DNA of 64,000 nucleotides from Streptomyces aureus (GTDB lineage Bacteria > Actinomycetota > Actinomycetes > Streptomycetales > Streptomycetaceae). This document shows, one piece after another, positions 1 through 8,666 of the stretch. The DNA is taken from contig NZ_JNZD01000005.1 in the NCBI RefSeq assembly GCF_000725495.1, forward strand, positions 596,172 through 660,171, written 5' to 3'. The position numbers and the translations under genes are program-made. Every line of letters begins with the position of its first letter. Position 1 is the stretch's first letter. The notes beneath the pieces were generated by a model. It ran no database searches, was not told the DNA's origin, and worked only from the letters and a program-made list of their open reading frames with translations.

Positions 1-792
1 CGCACCCAGCTCGGAGGCCCGCAGCCGGGACGCGGGCGCCTTGGCCAGACACTGCACGATCAGCTGCCACAGCTCGTCCGGGATGCCCGGGAGCGGCACC
101 ACGGTCTCGGTGACATGGCGGCGCAGGACCGCGCCGGGGTGCCCGCCGCCGAACGGCGTGAAACCGGCGAGCAGCTCGTACAGCACGGTCGCCAGGGCGT
201 AGATGTCGACGGCGGCCCGCGGCGGCAGGCCCTCGATGATCTCGGGCGCCAGGTAGTCCGGCGTGCCGATGATCTTCGTGATCTTGGTGCGGCGCGGGGA
301 GTCGATGAGCTTGGCCACCCCGAAGTCGGTCAGGAGGGCCGGGTGGGAGCCGCCGGGGCCGAGGGGGCCCTGCATGTCGAGCAGGACGTTCTCGGGCTTC
401 ACGTCGCGGTGGACGACCCCCGCGGCGTGCGCGGCGGCGAGCCCGTCCGCGACGTCGGCGACGATCGCGACCGCGGACTCCGGGGCGAGCCTGCGCTCCC
501 GGTCGAGCCGGGTGCGCAGGTCGGTGCCGCGGACGAGGTCCATGACGAGGGCGAGGTCGTTGCCGTCCACCACCAGGTCGCGCACCGCCACCACGTGGGG
601 GTGGTCGAGCCCGAGCAGCGCGGTGCGCTCCTGCACGAAGCGCCCCACCAGCTCCTGGTCGGACGCGAGGTCCTCGCGCAACAGCTTGATGGCGACGGGC
701 CCCTCGGGCCCCTCGCCCAGCCACACCGTGCCGGCACTCCCCCGCCCCAGGATCTGGTGAGCGGTGTACCTGCTGCCGATCTTGCGTGCCAA
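1..792 (-). CDS. pkaB: Serine/threonine protein kinase, C-terminus outside window (PkaB-like)
   Basis: Hanks-type Ser/Thr kinase cut by the left edge; the 264 N-terminal residues are visible. The translation shows a glycine-rich loop GRGSAGTV, the ATP-binding lysine in PVAIKLL, the catalytic loop HRDVKPEN, the metal-binding motif LTDFGVAK and the activation segment GTPDYLAPE. The start is the TTG at 792, with GGAG five bases upstream; translation opens LARKIGSRYTAHQILG. It follows pkaA on the same strand after about 130 bp, and such pairs are probably co-transcribed. Conserved position beside pkaA matches the S. coelicolor pkaA/pkaB pair, so the symbol is by synteny and similarity from memory. 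Any transmembrane or sensory tail lies outside the window. Confidence 0.9.
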   Translation of the reverse strand, partial: MARKIGSRYTAHQILGRGSAGTVWLGEGPEGPVAIKLLREDLASDQELVGRFVQERTALLGLDHPHVVAVRDLVVDGNDLALVMDLVRGTDLRTRLDRERRLAPESAVAIVADVADGLAAAHAAGVVHRDVKPENVLLDMQGPLGPGGSHPALLTDFGVAKLIDSPRRTKITKIIGTPDYLAPEIIEGLPPRAAVDIYALATVLYELLAGFTPFGGGHPGAVLRRHVTETVVPLPGIPDELWQLIVQCLAKAPASRLRASELGA

Positions 793-921
793 GACTGCTC
801 CTACAGACGCGTGTTGCCGCTTAAAGTACGCGCCCGCGGAGCCGGTCTTCACGCCCGAGGCCGAAATCACCCCTCAGATGTCGACAAATCCCCAGAGTCG
901 GCGGCCGGAGGGCCTCCGGGG

Positions 922-2583
922 TCAGTTCTTCGTCGGATCCTTCGAGCCGAGATCGCTGATCCAGCCGCTCACGGAGTGGTACCAGTGCGTCAGCTGGCCC
1001 CAGTAGCTGCGGCCGGAGCCGATCCAGTCCTGGAGGGGGCTGAACTCCCAGATCAGCCAGCCGGCCACGAACAGGATGACGATCGTGAACAGGCACCCCT
1101 TGAGGCAGCCGAGTCCCGGGATCTTCATCGGGTTGGCGCTGCCCTGCCGGGGCTCGCGCTGCCGCGGGGCGGGCTGCTGGGGCCGCTGCGGCTCCGCGTA
1201 ACGCTGCGGCTGGGGCTGCTGCGGCGCGGGGGCGTAGCGCTGCTGCTGGGGCTGCGGCGCGTACTGCTGCTGCTGCGGATAGCCGTATCCGGGCGGCGGC
1301 TGCTGGCCCCGCTGCGGCTGCTGCCGCTGCTGCTGTTGCTGCTGCTGGGGGCGCGCGACCTGGCGCTGCGGCCGACGGCGCAGCGGGTCCTCGTTCGGGT
1401 CGATGTACTGGATCTGGGTCTGCTCGTTGCGGTCGCGGGCCGCGCGCAGCTGGCTCTGCCAGGGGTGCGGGTCCTCGCCCTGGCCGGGCGCTCCGCCGGG
1501 CCCGCCCGGCTGGTGCTGGGGCACGGGGGGCAGCACGGCGGTCGGGTCGGCTGCGCCCGAGGTGTGCGGCAGCACGCTGGTCGCGCCGTACGGGTCGTAG
1601 GAGCCGGCGCCCTGCGGGAGCACCTGGGTGGCGTCGGCCGAGCCGGGCGGAAGGTCCGGGACCGGCGCCGGGTCGGGGTCGGGTCCGAGCAGCGCGCCGA
1701 CGCCCTCGGCGGCGGCGATCTGAGCCGGTGACGCGTGCACCCCGACGCCCGCGGCCACGGCACGCAGGGCGCGGCCGAGGTTCTCGGCGCTGGGGCGCTG
1801 GTCGGGGTTCTTGCGCAGGCAGCGCTCTATGACGGTCCACAGCGGGTCCGGGACGGTCGAGGGGCGGCGCGGCTCGGCGCTCAGGTGCTGGTGCAGCACC
1901 TCGAGGGCGGACTCGCCGGCGAACGGCGGGCGCCCGGTGACCAGCTCGTAGATCAGGATGCCGGCGCCGTAGATGTCCACGGCGGACGTCTGCGGGCGTC
2001 CCTCGGCGGACTCCGGGGCGACGTACGCGGGCGTGCCGACGAATTCGTGGGTCCGGGTCAGGCCGGGGGAGTCGGCGAGCCGCGCGATGCCGAAGTCGGT
2101 CAGCATCGGGTGCATCTGGCCGGCTTCCTGCTTCAGCAGCACGTTCGCCGGCTTCAGGTCGCGGTGCACTACGCCGTCGGCGTGGCTGGCGGCGAGCGCG
2201 TCGGCGATCTGCGCGGTGAGCAGGGCGGCCGCGACGGGCGAGAACGGTCCGTTCTCGCGCAGATAGCGGTGCAGGTCCGGGCCGTCGATCAGGTCCATGA
2301 CCAGGGCGAGGAGATCGCCCTCGACGACGAGGTCGCGCACCCGCACGATGTTCGGATGGGTCAGGCGCAGCAGCACCGACCGCTCGCGGAGGAAGCGCAT
2401 GACGATGTCGGCGTCACTGGCGAGCTCTTCCTTCAGGACCTTGATCGCCACGGTCTCGCCGGGCTGTCCGGCGACGGCCGCCTCGGCGCCCGCGGTCTCC
2501 CGCTGGCGGGCTCGCCAGACCGTGCCTGTGGCGCCGCGCCCCAGCGGCTCCTCAAGGAGGTACTTGCTCCCTACCGGCCGCAC
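922..2583 (-). CDS. pkaA: Serine/threonine protein kinase PkaA
   Basis: Hanks-type kinase of 553 residues. The kinase domain spans about residues 8-275: GRGATG loop at 15-20, lysine 48 in VAIKVL, HRDLKPAN at 140-147, DFG at 163-165, APE at 189-191. Residues about 400-470 are glutamine- and proline-rich, coded by imperfect CAG/CCG runs (about 1180-1360). One hydrophobic segment near residues 495-514 gives a membrane anchor with a ~40-residue outer tail, so this is a membrane kinase with no PASTA repeats. The start is the GTG at 2583 with GGGAG eight bases upstream (MRPVGSKYLLEE). The closest match I recall is PkaA of S. coelicolor. An FHA protein lies divergently upstream and is a plausible phospho-dependent partner, which is inference. 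Confidence 0.93.
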   Translation of the reverse strand: MRPVGSKYLLEEPLGRGATGTVWRARQRETAGAEAAVAGQPGETVAIKVLKEELASDADIVMRFLRERSVLLRLTHPNIVRVRDLVVEGDLLALVMDLIDGPDLHRYLRENGPFSPVAAALLTAQIADALAASHADGVVHRDLKPANVLLKQEAGQMHPMLTDFGIARLADSPGLTRTHEFVGTPAYVAPESAEGRPQTSAVDIYGAGILIYELVTGRPPFAGESALEVLHQHLSAEPRRPSTVPDPLWTVIERCLRKNPDQRPSAENLGRALRAVAAGVGVHASPAQIAAAEGVGALLGPDPDPAPVPDLPPGSADATQVLPQGAGSYDPYGATSVLPHTSGAADPTAVLPPVPQHQPGGPGGAPGQGEDPHPWQSQLRAARDRNEQTQIQYIDPNEDPLRRRPQRQVARPQQQQQQQRQQPQRGQQPPPGYGYPQQQQYAPQPQQQRYAPAPQQPQPQRYAEPQRPQQPAPRQREPRQGSANPMKIPGLGCLKGCLFTIVILFVAGWLIWEFSPLQDWIGSGRSYWGQLTHWYHSVSGWISDLGSKDPTKN

Positions 2584-3092
2584 GTCATGCGCTCCCTGTT
2601 GCTTGCTTGCCTGTTCCGTCCACCGTGATCACCGTGGTACAGGAGTTTTCCGACCCACTGTAGTGCCGCCCCGCCCGGCGGAGGGCTGTCCTCCTGGTGT
2701 GCTTTCCCATAGGTCCCGTGCACATCTGTGGTCCGCATAAGCGCTTTACGCGCGCGCCGCCGTCCGTGTTCGGCGAAAAGCCGATCCCCTGCGGTGCCGC
2801 TCTCCTGTGTTCGACCGAAAGACGCTCACTTCGGTCGGTTGGTTGCCACGCGGCGGACGTGAGCGATCTCAAGCCGACATCGGGCGGGCACTGGTCAGGA
2901 ACTTTTACGGGCAGAGCCGACCAATCAAGATCACTTACGGCTGGGGCGCGGGCGTGTTGTCGGCGGCAGGTGCGAGGATGCCTCCAGTTACTGGCCGATG
3001 TGCCCGTGTGCGGTGGGGGGATCTGCGGTGGGGGACCGCAGCGCGGTCTCCCCCTCGTCGCGGCGCCTGTGCTGAAGGGACCCCTGACGGCG
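2584..3092. other. Intergenic region between pkaA and the FHA-FtsK gene
   Basis: A 509-bp divergent region with no convincing gene. It must hold the promoters of both flanking genes. A TACAGT hexamer on the minus strand (2657-2662) is a candidate -10 box for pkaA, but no good -35 box accompanies it. Reading frames that continue upstream of 3093 lose Streptomyces-like coding character, so the downstream gene was not extended. Confidence 0.5.
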
Positions 3093-6000
3093 ATGCAGAT
3101 CCGGCTGACCGTCGTAGACCCGCTGGGCCCGCCCTCGGAGCCGCGGGGGCGAGCCACGGCCTGCGATGTGCTCGTCACCGCGCCCGCCGGGACGGCGCTG
3201 GCCGCGGTCGCGTCGGGACTGGCCGCGGCCGTCGGCGGCGGCGGGGGCGCCTCCCAGGGCGAGCGGGGCCGTGAGCCCGGCGGGGGCCAGATCGTGCTCT
3301 ACGCGGGCGCGGAGCGGCTCGACGCCCAGCGCTGCACCCTCGGCGAGCCGCCGCTGACCGACGGCGCCGTGCTGTCCCTGGGCACGCCCGCCGAGCCCGG
3401 CCCGGACCTGGACGACGTCTCGGCCCAGCTCCACGTGGTCGCGGGTCCGGACGCCGGCGGTGTGCACCTGCTGCACGGCGGGCAGATCCGCATCGGCCGC
3501 TCCGCCGACGCCGACGTGCCCCTGGACGACCCGGACGTGTCCCGCCTGCACTGCGCGGTGACCGTCACCCCCGAGGGCCGCGTCTCCGTCGCCGACATCG
3601 GGTCCACGAACGGTACGACCCTCGACGGCGCCCGGGTCGGCGCCCGTCCCGTCCCCTTCACCCCGGGCGCGCTGCTGCGTGTCGGCGAGTCCGCCCTGCG
3701 GCTGGCCCCGCCGGGAGGTCCGGGCGCGGTGGAGACGGCGCCGGACGGCGAGGGTCATGTGCGGGTACGGACCGGGTCCGCCGAGGACACCTCCGTGACC
3801 GGCGCCTTCGCCGGACGCGGCGGGCCCGCGGGCGCCTCCGTCCGCCGGGGCACGGGCCCCGCCGCCGCGGGCACCATCCCGGTGCAGGGCTCACCGGCCG
3901 GTTCGGGCACCACCGCGCCCGGGCGGTCCCCGCAGGGCGGCGCCTCGCAGCCGCGCGGTGCCGTGCCCCACGCGCGCGGGGAGAGCCCCTCCCTCGCGCA
4001 GGGCGGCGCCGAGCCGCCCACGGGCGAGACGCACCACGCCTACGGAACCGCCGCCTGGGGAGCCTCCGCGGGCGGCGCCCCCGGAGCGCAGGAGCACGCA
4101 CGGGGGGCGGAGCCCGCGCCGGGACCGCGCGGAGCCCAGCCGATCGGGAACGGACCGCGCGGGGCGACCGCGGAGGGACTCGGCAGCGGGCCCGGCGCGT
4201 CCGCGCGCGTGCCCGCCCACACCGACGGTTTCGCAGGCTCCGGCGGCCCGGCCCGGGCCGGCGCCACGGACACGGACACCTTCGGCCCCGGCACCCCCGG
4301 CACCCCCGGCACCCCCGGCACCCCCGGGGCGAACGTCCCCGGCCCGCGTCAGGGCACTCCGGCCCGGGGCACGGACGTACCGCCCGGAGCGCGCAGGCGG
4401 GGCGGTCTCGGCGCCTGGGCGCGGCGGCTGGCCGGCGGCCGCGGCGGACCGGCCCAGGACGCGCGGGAGGCGTACGAGGACGGAGCCGTCGCGGTGGAGG
4501 AGCTCCTCCCCGAGGTACGGCGCTCGCCCGAGTCCTGGCCCGACCCGGCGACCCTGCTGCTCACCGCGCTGGGACCCGGCCCCCGGCTGTGGGAGCGGGG
4601 CCCGGGCCACCCCGAGGCGCTGACGGTCCGGCTGGGCACGGCCGACCGGGCGGCACCGGACGGCTCGGGCCTGCTGCCCGCGGTCCCGGTGACCGCCGGG
4701 CTGCGCGAGGCCGGTTCGCTGGGCCTGGCCGGCCCGCGGGCGCGCCTGTCGGGACTGGCCCGCGCGGTCGTCGCGCAGCTCGCCGCGCTGCACTCCCCCG
4801 ACGCCCTGGAGATCGTCCTCGTCAGCACCGACCGGGCCCGCCCGGTCGAGGAACGCACCGCCGAGTGGTCCTGGCTCGGCTGGCTTCCCCATCTGCGTCC
4901 CGCCCACGGCCAGGACTGCCGGCTGCTGCTCGCCTACGACCGTGAGCAGGCGGCGGCGCGCACGGACGAGCTGCTGCGCCGTCTGGAGGACCACCTCGAG
5001 TCGGCCGGCGCGCCCCGCGTGCGCGGTCCGCTGCCCACGGGCTCCGCGGTGACGGTCCCGGCCGCCCGGTCCGGGGCCCACGACGGCGGCGACCGCGTCT
5101 CCCCGTCCGGCGACGGTAGTCCCCGGAGCGGGGCCCGAAGGCCGTCCTGGGCGCGGGCCGACGACACGCACGACGGGTACGACGGCCCGTACACGGTGGT
5201 GATCGTGGACGGGGACCCCGGCGGCGCCGACGTGCGTGACGGTCTGATGCGGCTGGCACGGGAGGGCGCGCGGGCCGGGATCCATCTGGTCTGTCTCGCC
5301 GAGACCGCCGCCGCCTCCCCCGCGTCGCCGGTGTCCGAGACCTACGAGGCGGCCTGCGCGGCCTCGCCCTCGTTCCGCGAGTGCGGGGCGGTGGCGCTGC
5401 TGAGCGGGGACGTGGCGACGGCGCTGCGGCTGGTACGGGTGGCGCCGGGCGGCGACGGAGAGCGGGCCCCGGCGGCCGGTTCCCGTCACGGCGGACCCGA
5501 CGGCGCCGGGCGCAGGCCCTCCGCGCCCGCTGGTCCCCTGCCCGACTCGGCCACCCACACCGGCATCCCGCACCCGGCGCCGGGCCGGACCGCGGCTCCC
5601 GCGGGCGGCTCACGCACCGGGACCCGAGCGGGTTCCGGGCAGCTCCCCCGCGGTCCCGTGGGCCACGGCACGGTCGCCGCCGTGGACGCGGTGTCCCTCG
5701 CCTGGGCCGAGCGGTTCGCCCGCTCCCTCGCGCCGCTGCGCACGGACGGCGCTCCCGGGGACCGGCACACGCGCGTGTCGGCGCCCCTGCCCCAGTCGGC
5801 GCGTCTGCTCGACGAGCTGGGACTGGCCCGGGCCACCCCCGCGTCACTGATGGCACGCTGGGCGGATGCCGCGGACGACAGCGAGGCGTTCGGCGGCCGG
5901 GCGCGGGCGGTGCTCGGCGCGGGCCCGCGCGGCCCCGTGGCCGTCGACCTGCCCGTCGAGGGCCCGCATCTGCTGATCGAGGGCCCGCCGGGCAGCGGCC

Positions 6001-6959
6001 GTACGGAACTGCTGCGCTCGGTCGCCGCGTCCCTGGCCGCCGCCGAACGTCCCGACCGGCTCGGGATCGTCCTGATGGACGGACGGGACGCGGCCGCCGC
6101 CCAGGGCGCCTCGGGGGCCGGGGAAGGTCTCCAGGTCTGCACCGACCTGCCGCACGTCACCACCCATCTCACGGCCAACGACCCGGTCCGGATGCGCGAG
6201 TTCGCCCAGTCGCTGAGCGCCGAGCTGAAGCGGCGCTCCGAGCTGCTGGGCCGGCTCGGCTTCGCGGAGTGGCACGCGGGACGGACGGTCCCCGGCCGGA
6301 TCGTCGCCCAGCGCACGAGCGGAAGCGCGTCGGGCGGAAGCGCATCGGGCGGGCCGTCCTCCCCGGGCGCCGCCGACCTCGACACACCGTCGAGCTCGAC
6401 ACTGCGGCTGCGGCCCGCCGCCGCGCGGCAGCAGGCCGAGCCGGGTCCCCCGCTGGCCCGCCTGGTCGTGATGGTCGACGATCTGGACGCCCTGCTGGCA
6501 CCGCCGCTGGGGTCTCCCGGACGTCCGGCGGCCGGTTCGGTCGTACGGGCCCTGGAGGCCGTCGTCCGGGAGGGGGACCGGCTCGGGGTGCACCTCGTGG
6601 CCGCGTCCGCCGACAGCCGTACGGCACCCTCGGAGCTGGCCCGTTCCGCCGCGTTGCGCGTCACGCTCGACGCGCCGTCGCCCGGACCCGAGGAACCCTC
6701 CCCCGGGCGGGGCCGGCTGCGGACCCCCGACGGCCGGGAGACCCCGTTCCAGGGCGGACGGGTGACGGGCCGCATTCCCCGTACGGCGACCCTGCGGCCC
6801 ACGGTCGTGGCCCTGGAGTGGCACCGCATGGGCGACCCGCCGGCCCGCCGCCCGGTCCGCGAACTGGGCAACGGACCCACGGACCTGGCACTGCTCGCCA
6901 GCGCCCTGGAGCGGGCGGCGCGTTCCGTCTCCGCGTCCGAGACGCCCTCGCTGCTGTAG
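3093..6959 (+). CDS. FHA domain and FtsK/EssC-like ATPase protein
   Basis: Large protein (1288 residues from the ATG at 3093, with AAGGGA twelve bases upstream; an in-frame GTG at 3069 is the alternative). Residues about 120-190 form a forkhead-associated domain (IRIGRS, SRLHC, STNGT), a phosphothreonine reader. Residues about 215-440 are Gly/Ala/Pro-rich and include four GTP repeats. The middle resembles the degenerate ATPase part of EssC/EccC proteins. Near residue 961 is a P-loop GPPGSGRT, and near 1125 a Walker B VVMVDDLDALL. FHA plus FtsK ATPase recalls the EssC motor of type VII secretion, but no WXG100, EccB, EccD or mycosin gene is near. It lies divergent from two Ser/Thr kinases. Function unknown; a phospho-regulated ATPase is inferred. 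Confidence 0.85.
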   Translation: MQIRLTVVDPLGPPSEPRGRATACDVLVTAPAGTALAAVASGLAAAVGGGGGASQGERGREPGGGQIVLYAGAERLDAQRCTLGEPPLTDGAVLSLGTPAEPGPDLDDVSAQLHVVAGPDAGGVHLLHGGQIRIGRSADADVPLDDPDVSRLHCAVTVTPEGRVSVADIGSTNGTTLDGARVGARPVPFTPGALLRVGESALRLAPPGGPGAVETAPDGEGHVRVRTGSAEDTSVTGAFAGRGGPAGASVRRGTGPAAAGTIPVQGSPAGSGTTAPGRSPQGGASQPRGAVPHARGESPSLAQGGAEPPTGETHHAYGTAAWGASAGGAPGAQEHARGAEPAPGPRGAQPIGNGPRGATAEGLGSGPGASARVPAHTDGFAGSGGPARAGATDTDTFGPGTPGTPGTPGTPGANVPGPRQGTPARGTDVPPGARRRGGLGAWARRLAGGRGGPAQDAREAYEDGAVAVEELLPEVRRSPESWPDPATLLLTALGPGPRLWERGPGHPEALTVRLGTADRAAPDGSGLLPAVPVTAGLREAGSLGLAGPRARLSGLARAVVAQLAALHSPDALEIVLVSTDRARPVEERTAEWSWLGWLPHLRPAHGQDCRLLLAYDREQAAARTDELLRRLEDHLESAGAPRVRGPLPTGSAVTVPAARSGAHDGGDRVSPSGDGSPRSGARRPSWARADDTHDGYDGPYTVVIVDGDPGGADVRDGLMRLAREGARAGIHLVCLAETAAASPASPVSETYEAACAASPSFRECGAVALLSGDVATALRLVRVAPGGDGERAPAAGSRHGGPDGAGRRPSAPAGPLPDSATHTGIPHPAPGRTAAPAGGSRTGTRAGSGQLPRGPVGHGTVAAVDAVSLAWAERFARSLAPLRTDGAPGDRHTRVSAPLPQSARLLDELGLARATPASLMARWADAADDSEAFGGRARAVLGAGPRGPVAVDLPVEGPHLLIEGPPGSGRTELLRSVAASLAAAERPDRLGIVLMDGRDAAAAQGASGAGEGLQVCTDLPHVTTHLTANDPVRMREFAQSLSAELKRRSELLGRLGFAEWHAGRTVPGRIVAQRTSGSASGGSASGGPSSPGAADLDTPSSSTLRLRPAAARQQAEPGPPLARLVVMVDDLDALLAPPLGSPGRPAAGSVVRALEAVVREGDRLGVHLVAASADSRTAPSELARSAALRVTLDAPSPGPEEPSPGRGRLRTPDGRETPFQGGRVTGRIPRTATLRPTVVALEWHRMGDPPARRPVRELGNGPTDLALLASALERAARSVSASETPSLL
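4290..4325 (+). repeat. Four 9-bp tandem repeats (GGCACCCCC)
   Basis: Four exact in-frame copies of GGCACCCCC encode Gly-Thr-Pro four times within the low-complexity linker of the FHA-FtsK protein. The unit preserves the frame, so copy number can change without breaking the gene. Confidence 0.95.
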
Positions 6960-6970
6960 CGCACCGGTGC

Positions 6971-7007
6971 GGGGACCGGGCGCCCGGATTCAAGCCGCCC
7001 GGTCCCC
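6971..7007 (+). terminator. Hairpin terminator after the FHA-FtsK gene
   Basis: Perfect 12-bp inverted repeat (GGGGACCGGGCG / CGCCCGGTCCCC) with a 13-nt loop, starting 11 bases after the stop codon. There is no U tract, as is usual for Streptomyces terminators. Confidence 0.7.
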
Positions 7008-7252
7008 TTCGGCGTACCGCGCCCCCGGGGATGCCGTGCCGCCCCTCGGCAGTAGGCGAACGGGCTCCCGGGAAGGCTTCGTTCATCACGGTCGACGCGA
7101 CCGCGGGCCATGACCGGACGTCACGACCCCATCACGATCGCGCACTTGACAGCCCTGACGGTCTTGCCGCCCCCGAACGGGCAGGCGTAGACCGGAGTGA
7201 TCGGGGCAGCAGCCGCCTTGACGTTCGACGATGAACGAAGAACGGGGCAGTG

Positions 7253-8659
7253 ATGCGCAGCATTCCTCAGATACGCAGGTCGCCCGATCACTCCGCCCGA
7301 CGCTCGCGCAGAGCCGCGCGAGCCGCCGCGGCCGCGGCCGTCGCCGGTGCCCTCACGCTCACGGCGTGCGGCGGTGGCGGCGGCGACAAGGGCAAGGGGA
7401 ACGACGACGGCAAGGGCACGCAGGGCAGTACCGGCTCCGTCTCCCTGCCCAAGCTCGACGGCGCCACCCTGGAGGTCGCCGCCGTGTGGACCGGGGCGGA
7501 ACAGGCCAACTTCAAGAAGGTGCTGGCGGAGTTCGAGAAGCGCACGGGCGCGAAGGTCACCTTCGTACCGGCGCAGGACCCGATCATCAACTTCCTCGGC
7601 TCGAAGATCGCCGGCGGCGCGCCCCCGGACGTGGCGCTGCTCCCCCAGGTCGGCGCGGTGAAGCAGGCCGTCGACAAGGGCTGGGCCAAGCCCGTCGGAC
7701 CGGACGCCCAGGCGCAGTTGACGAAGAACTACGCGCAGGGCTGGCAGGACCTCGGCAAGGTCGGCGGCAAGCAGTACGCCGTCTACTACAAGGCCGCCAA
7801 CAAGTCGCTGGTCTGGTACAACGCCAAGGTCTTCGAGAACGCGGGCGCCAAGGAGCCGGGGACCTGGAAGGAGTTCCTGGCGGCCGCGCACACGGTCTAC
7901 GACTCCGGGGTCACCCCCGTCTCGGTCGGCGGCGCCGACGGCTGGACGCTCACCGACTGGTTCGAGAACGTCTATCTCTCCCAGGCGGGCCCCGAGAAGT
8001 ACGACCAGCTCGCCCAGCACAAGATCAAGTGGACGGATCCGTCCGTGAAGGACGCCCTGACCACGCTGGCCCAGCTGTGGGGCGACAAGAACCTCATCGC
8101 GGGCGGCCCGGACGGAGCGCTCCAGACGGAGTTCCCGGCCTCGGTGACCCAGACGTTCACCGGCGGCGACCAGCCGAAGGCGGGCATGGTCTTCGAGGGC
8201 GACTTCGTGGGCGTCAACATCGCGGAGACGAAGGCGAAGATCGGCACGGACGCGAAGGTGTTCCCGTTCCCGGCGGTCGGCGCCAAGGCGCCGGTGGTCA
8301 GCGGCGGTGACGCGGCCGTCGTCCTGAAGGACTCCAAGGCGGCCCAGGCGCTGCTGACCTTCCTCGCCTCGCCCGACGCGGCGACGATCCAGGCGAAGCT
8401 CGGCGGCTACCTCTCCCCCAACAAGAACGTGCCCGGGTCCGCGTATCCGAACGCGGTCCAGCAGGCCATCGCCAAGGCCCTGATCGCGGCCGGCGACGAC
8501 TTCCGCTTCGACATGTCCGACCAGGCCCCGCAGGCCTTCGGCGGGACGCCCGGCAAGGGCGAGTGGAAGGACCTGCAGGACTTCCTGAAGAACCCCAAGG
8601 ACGTGGCGGGGACCCAGGCGAAGCTCGAATCGGACGCCGCAGCGGCCTACAAGGGCTGA
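7253..8659 (+). CDS. Sugar ABC transporter substrate-binding lipoprotein
   Basis: Extracellular solute-binding protein of family 1 (468 residues) for a carbohydrate importer. The N-terminus has an arginine-rich stretch (RRSRRAAR), a hydrophobic core and a lipobox LTAC, giving a lipidated cysteine at residue 39, followed by a Gly/Lys linker. The body shows family signatures such as FEKRTGAKVTF, GGAPPDVALLPQ and YAVYYKAANKSLVWYN. The start is the ATG at 7253 (GGGG five bases upstream); the GTG just before it is less well spaced. It heads a three-gene operon with two permeases. No ATPase gene is present, so the importer probably borrows a shared MsiK-type ATPase, as known for many Streptomyces sugar systems. 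The substrate cannot be read from sequence. A TTGCCG-N18-TAGACC promoter (7164-7193) is possible. Confidence 0.92.
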   Translation: MRSIPQIRRSPDHSARRSRRAARAAAAAAVAGALTLTACGGGGGDKGKGNDDGKGTQGSTGSVSLPKLDGATLEVAAVWTGAEQANFKKVLAEFEKRTGAKVTFVPAQDPIINFLGSKIAGGAPPDVALLPQVGAVKQAVDKGWAKPVGPDAQAQLTKNYAQGWQDLGKVGGKQYAVYYKAANKSLVWYNAKVFENAGAKEPGTWKEFLAAAHTVYDSGVTPVSVGGADGWTLTDWFENVYLSQAGPEKYDQLAQHKIKWTDPSVKDALTTLAQLWGDKNLIAGGPDGALQTEFPASVTQTFTGGDQPKAGMVFEGDFVGVNIAETKAKIGTDAKVFPFPAVGAKAPVVSGGDAAVVLKDSKAAQALLTFLASPDAATIQAKLGGYLSPNKNVPGSAYPNAVQQAIAKALIAAGDDFRFDMSDQAPQAFGGTPGKGEWKDLQDFLKNPKDVAGTQAKLESDAAAAYKG

Positions 8660-8666
8660 TCCGGCC

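Noticed and set aside
2697..3092. N-terminal extension of the FHA-FtsK gene by 132 codons
   Set aside because: The extension has no FHA-protein similarity and poor codon bias, while ATG 3093 has a Shine-Dalgarno-like AAGGGA upstream.
4290..4325. Short tandem repeats as a possible CRISPR or phase-variation element
   Set aside because: The 9-bp units have no spacers and keep the reading frame, so they are simple coding repeats.
7126..7250. A minus-strand peptide frame reading TPVYACPFGGGK near its end
   Set aside because: It has no in-frame ATG or GTG of its own with a ribosome-binding site and overlaps the promoter area of the sugar operon.
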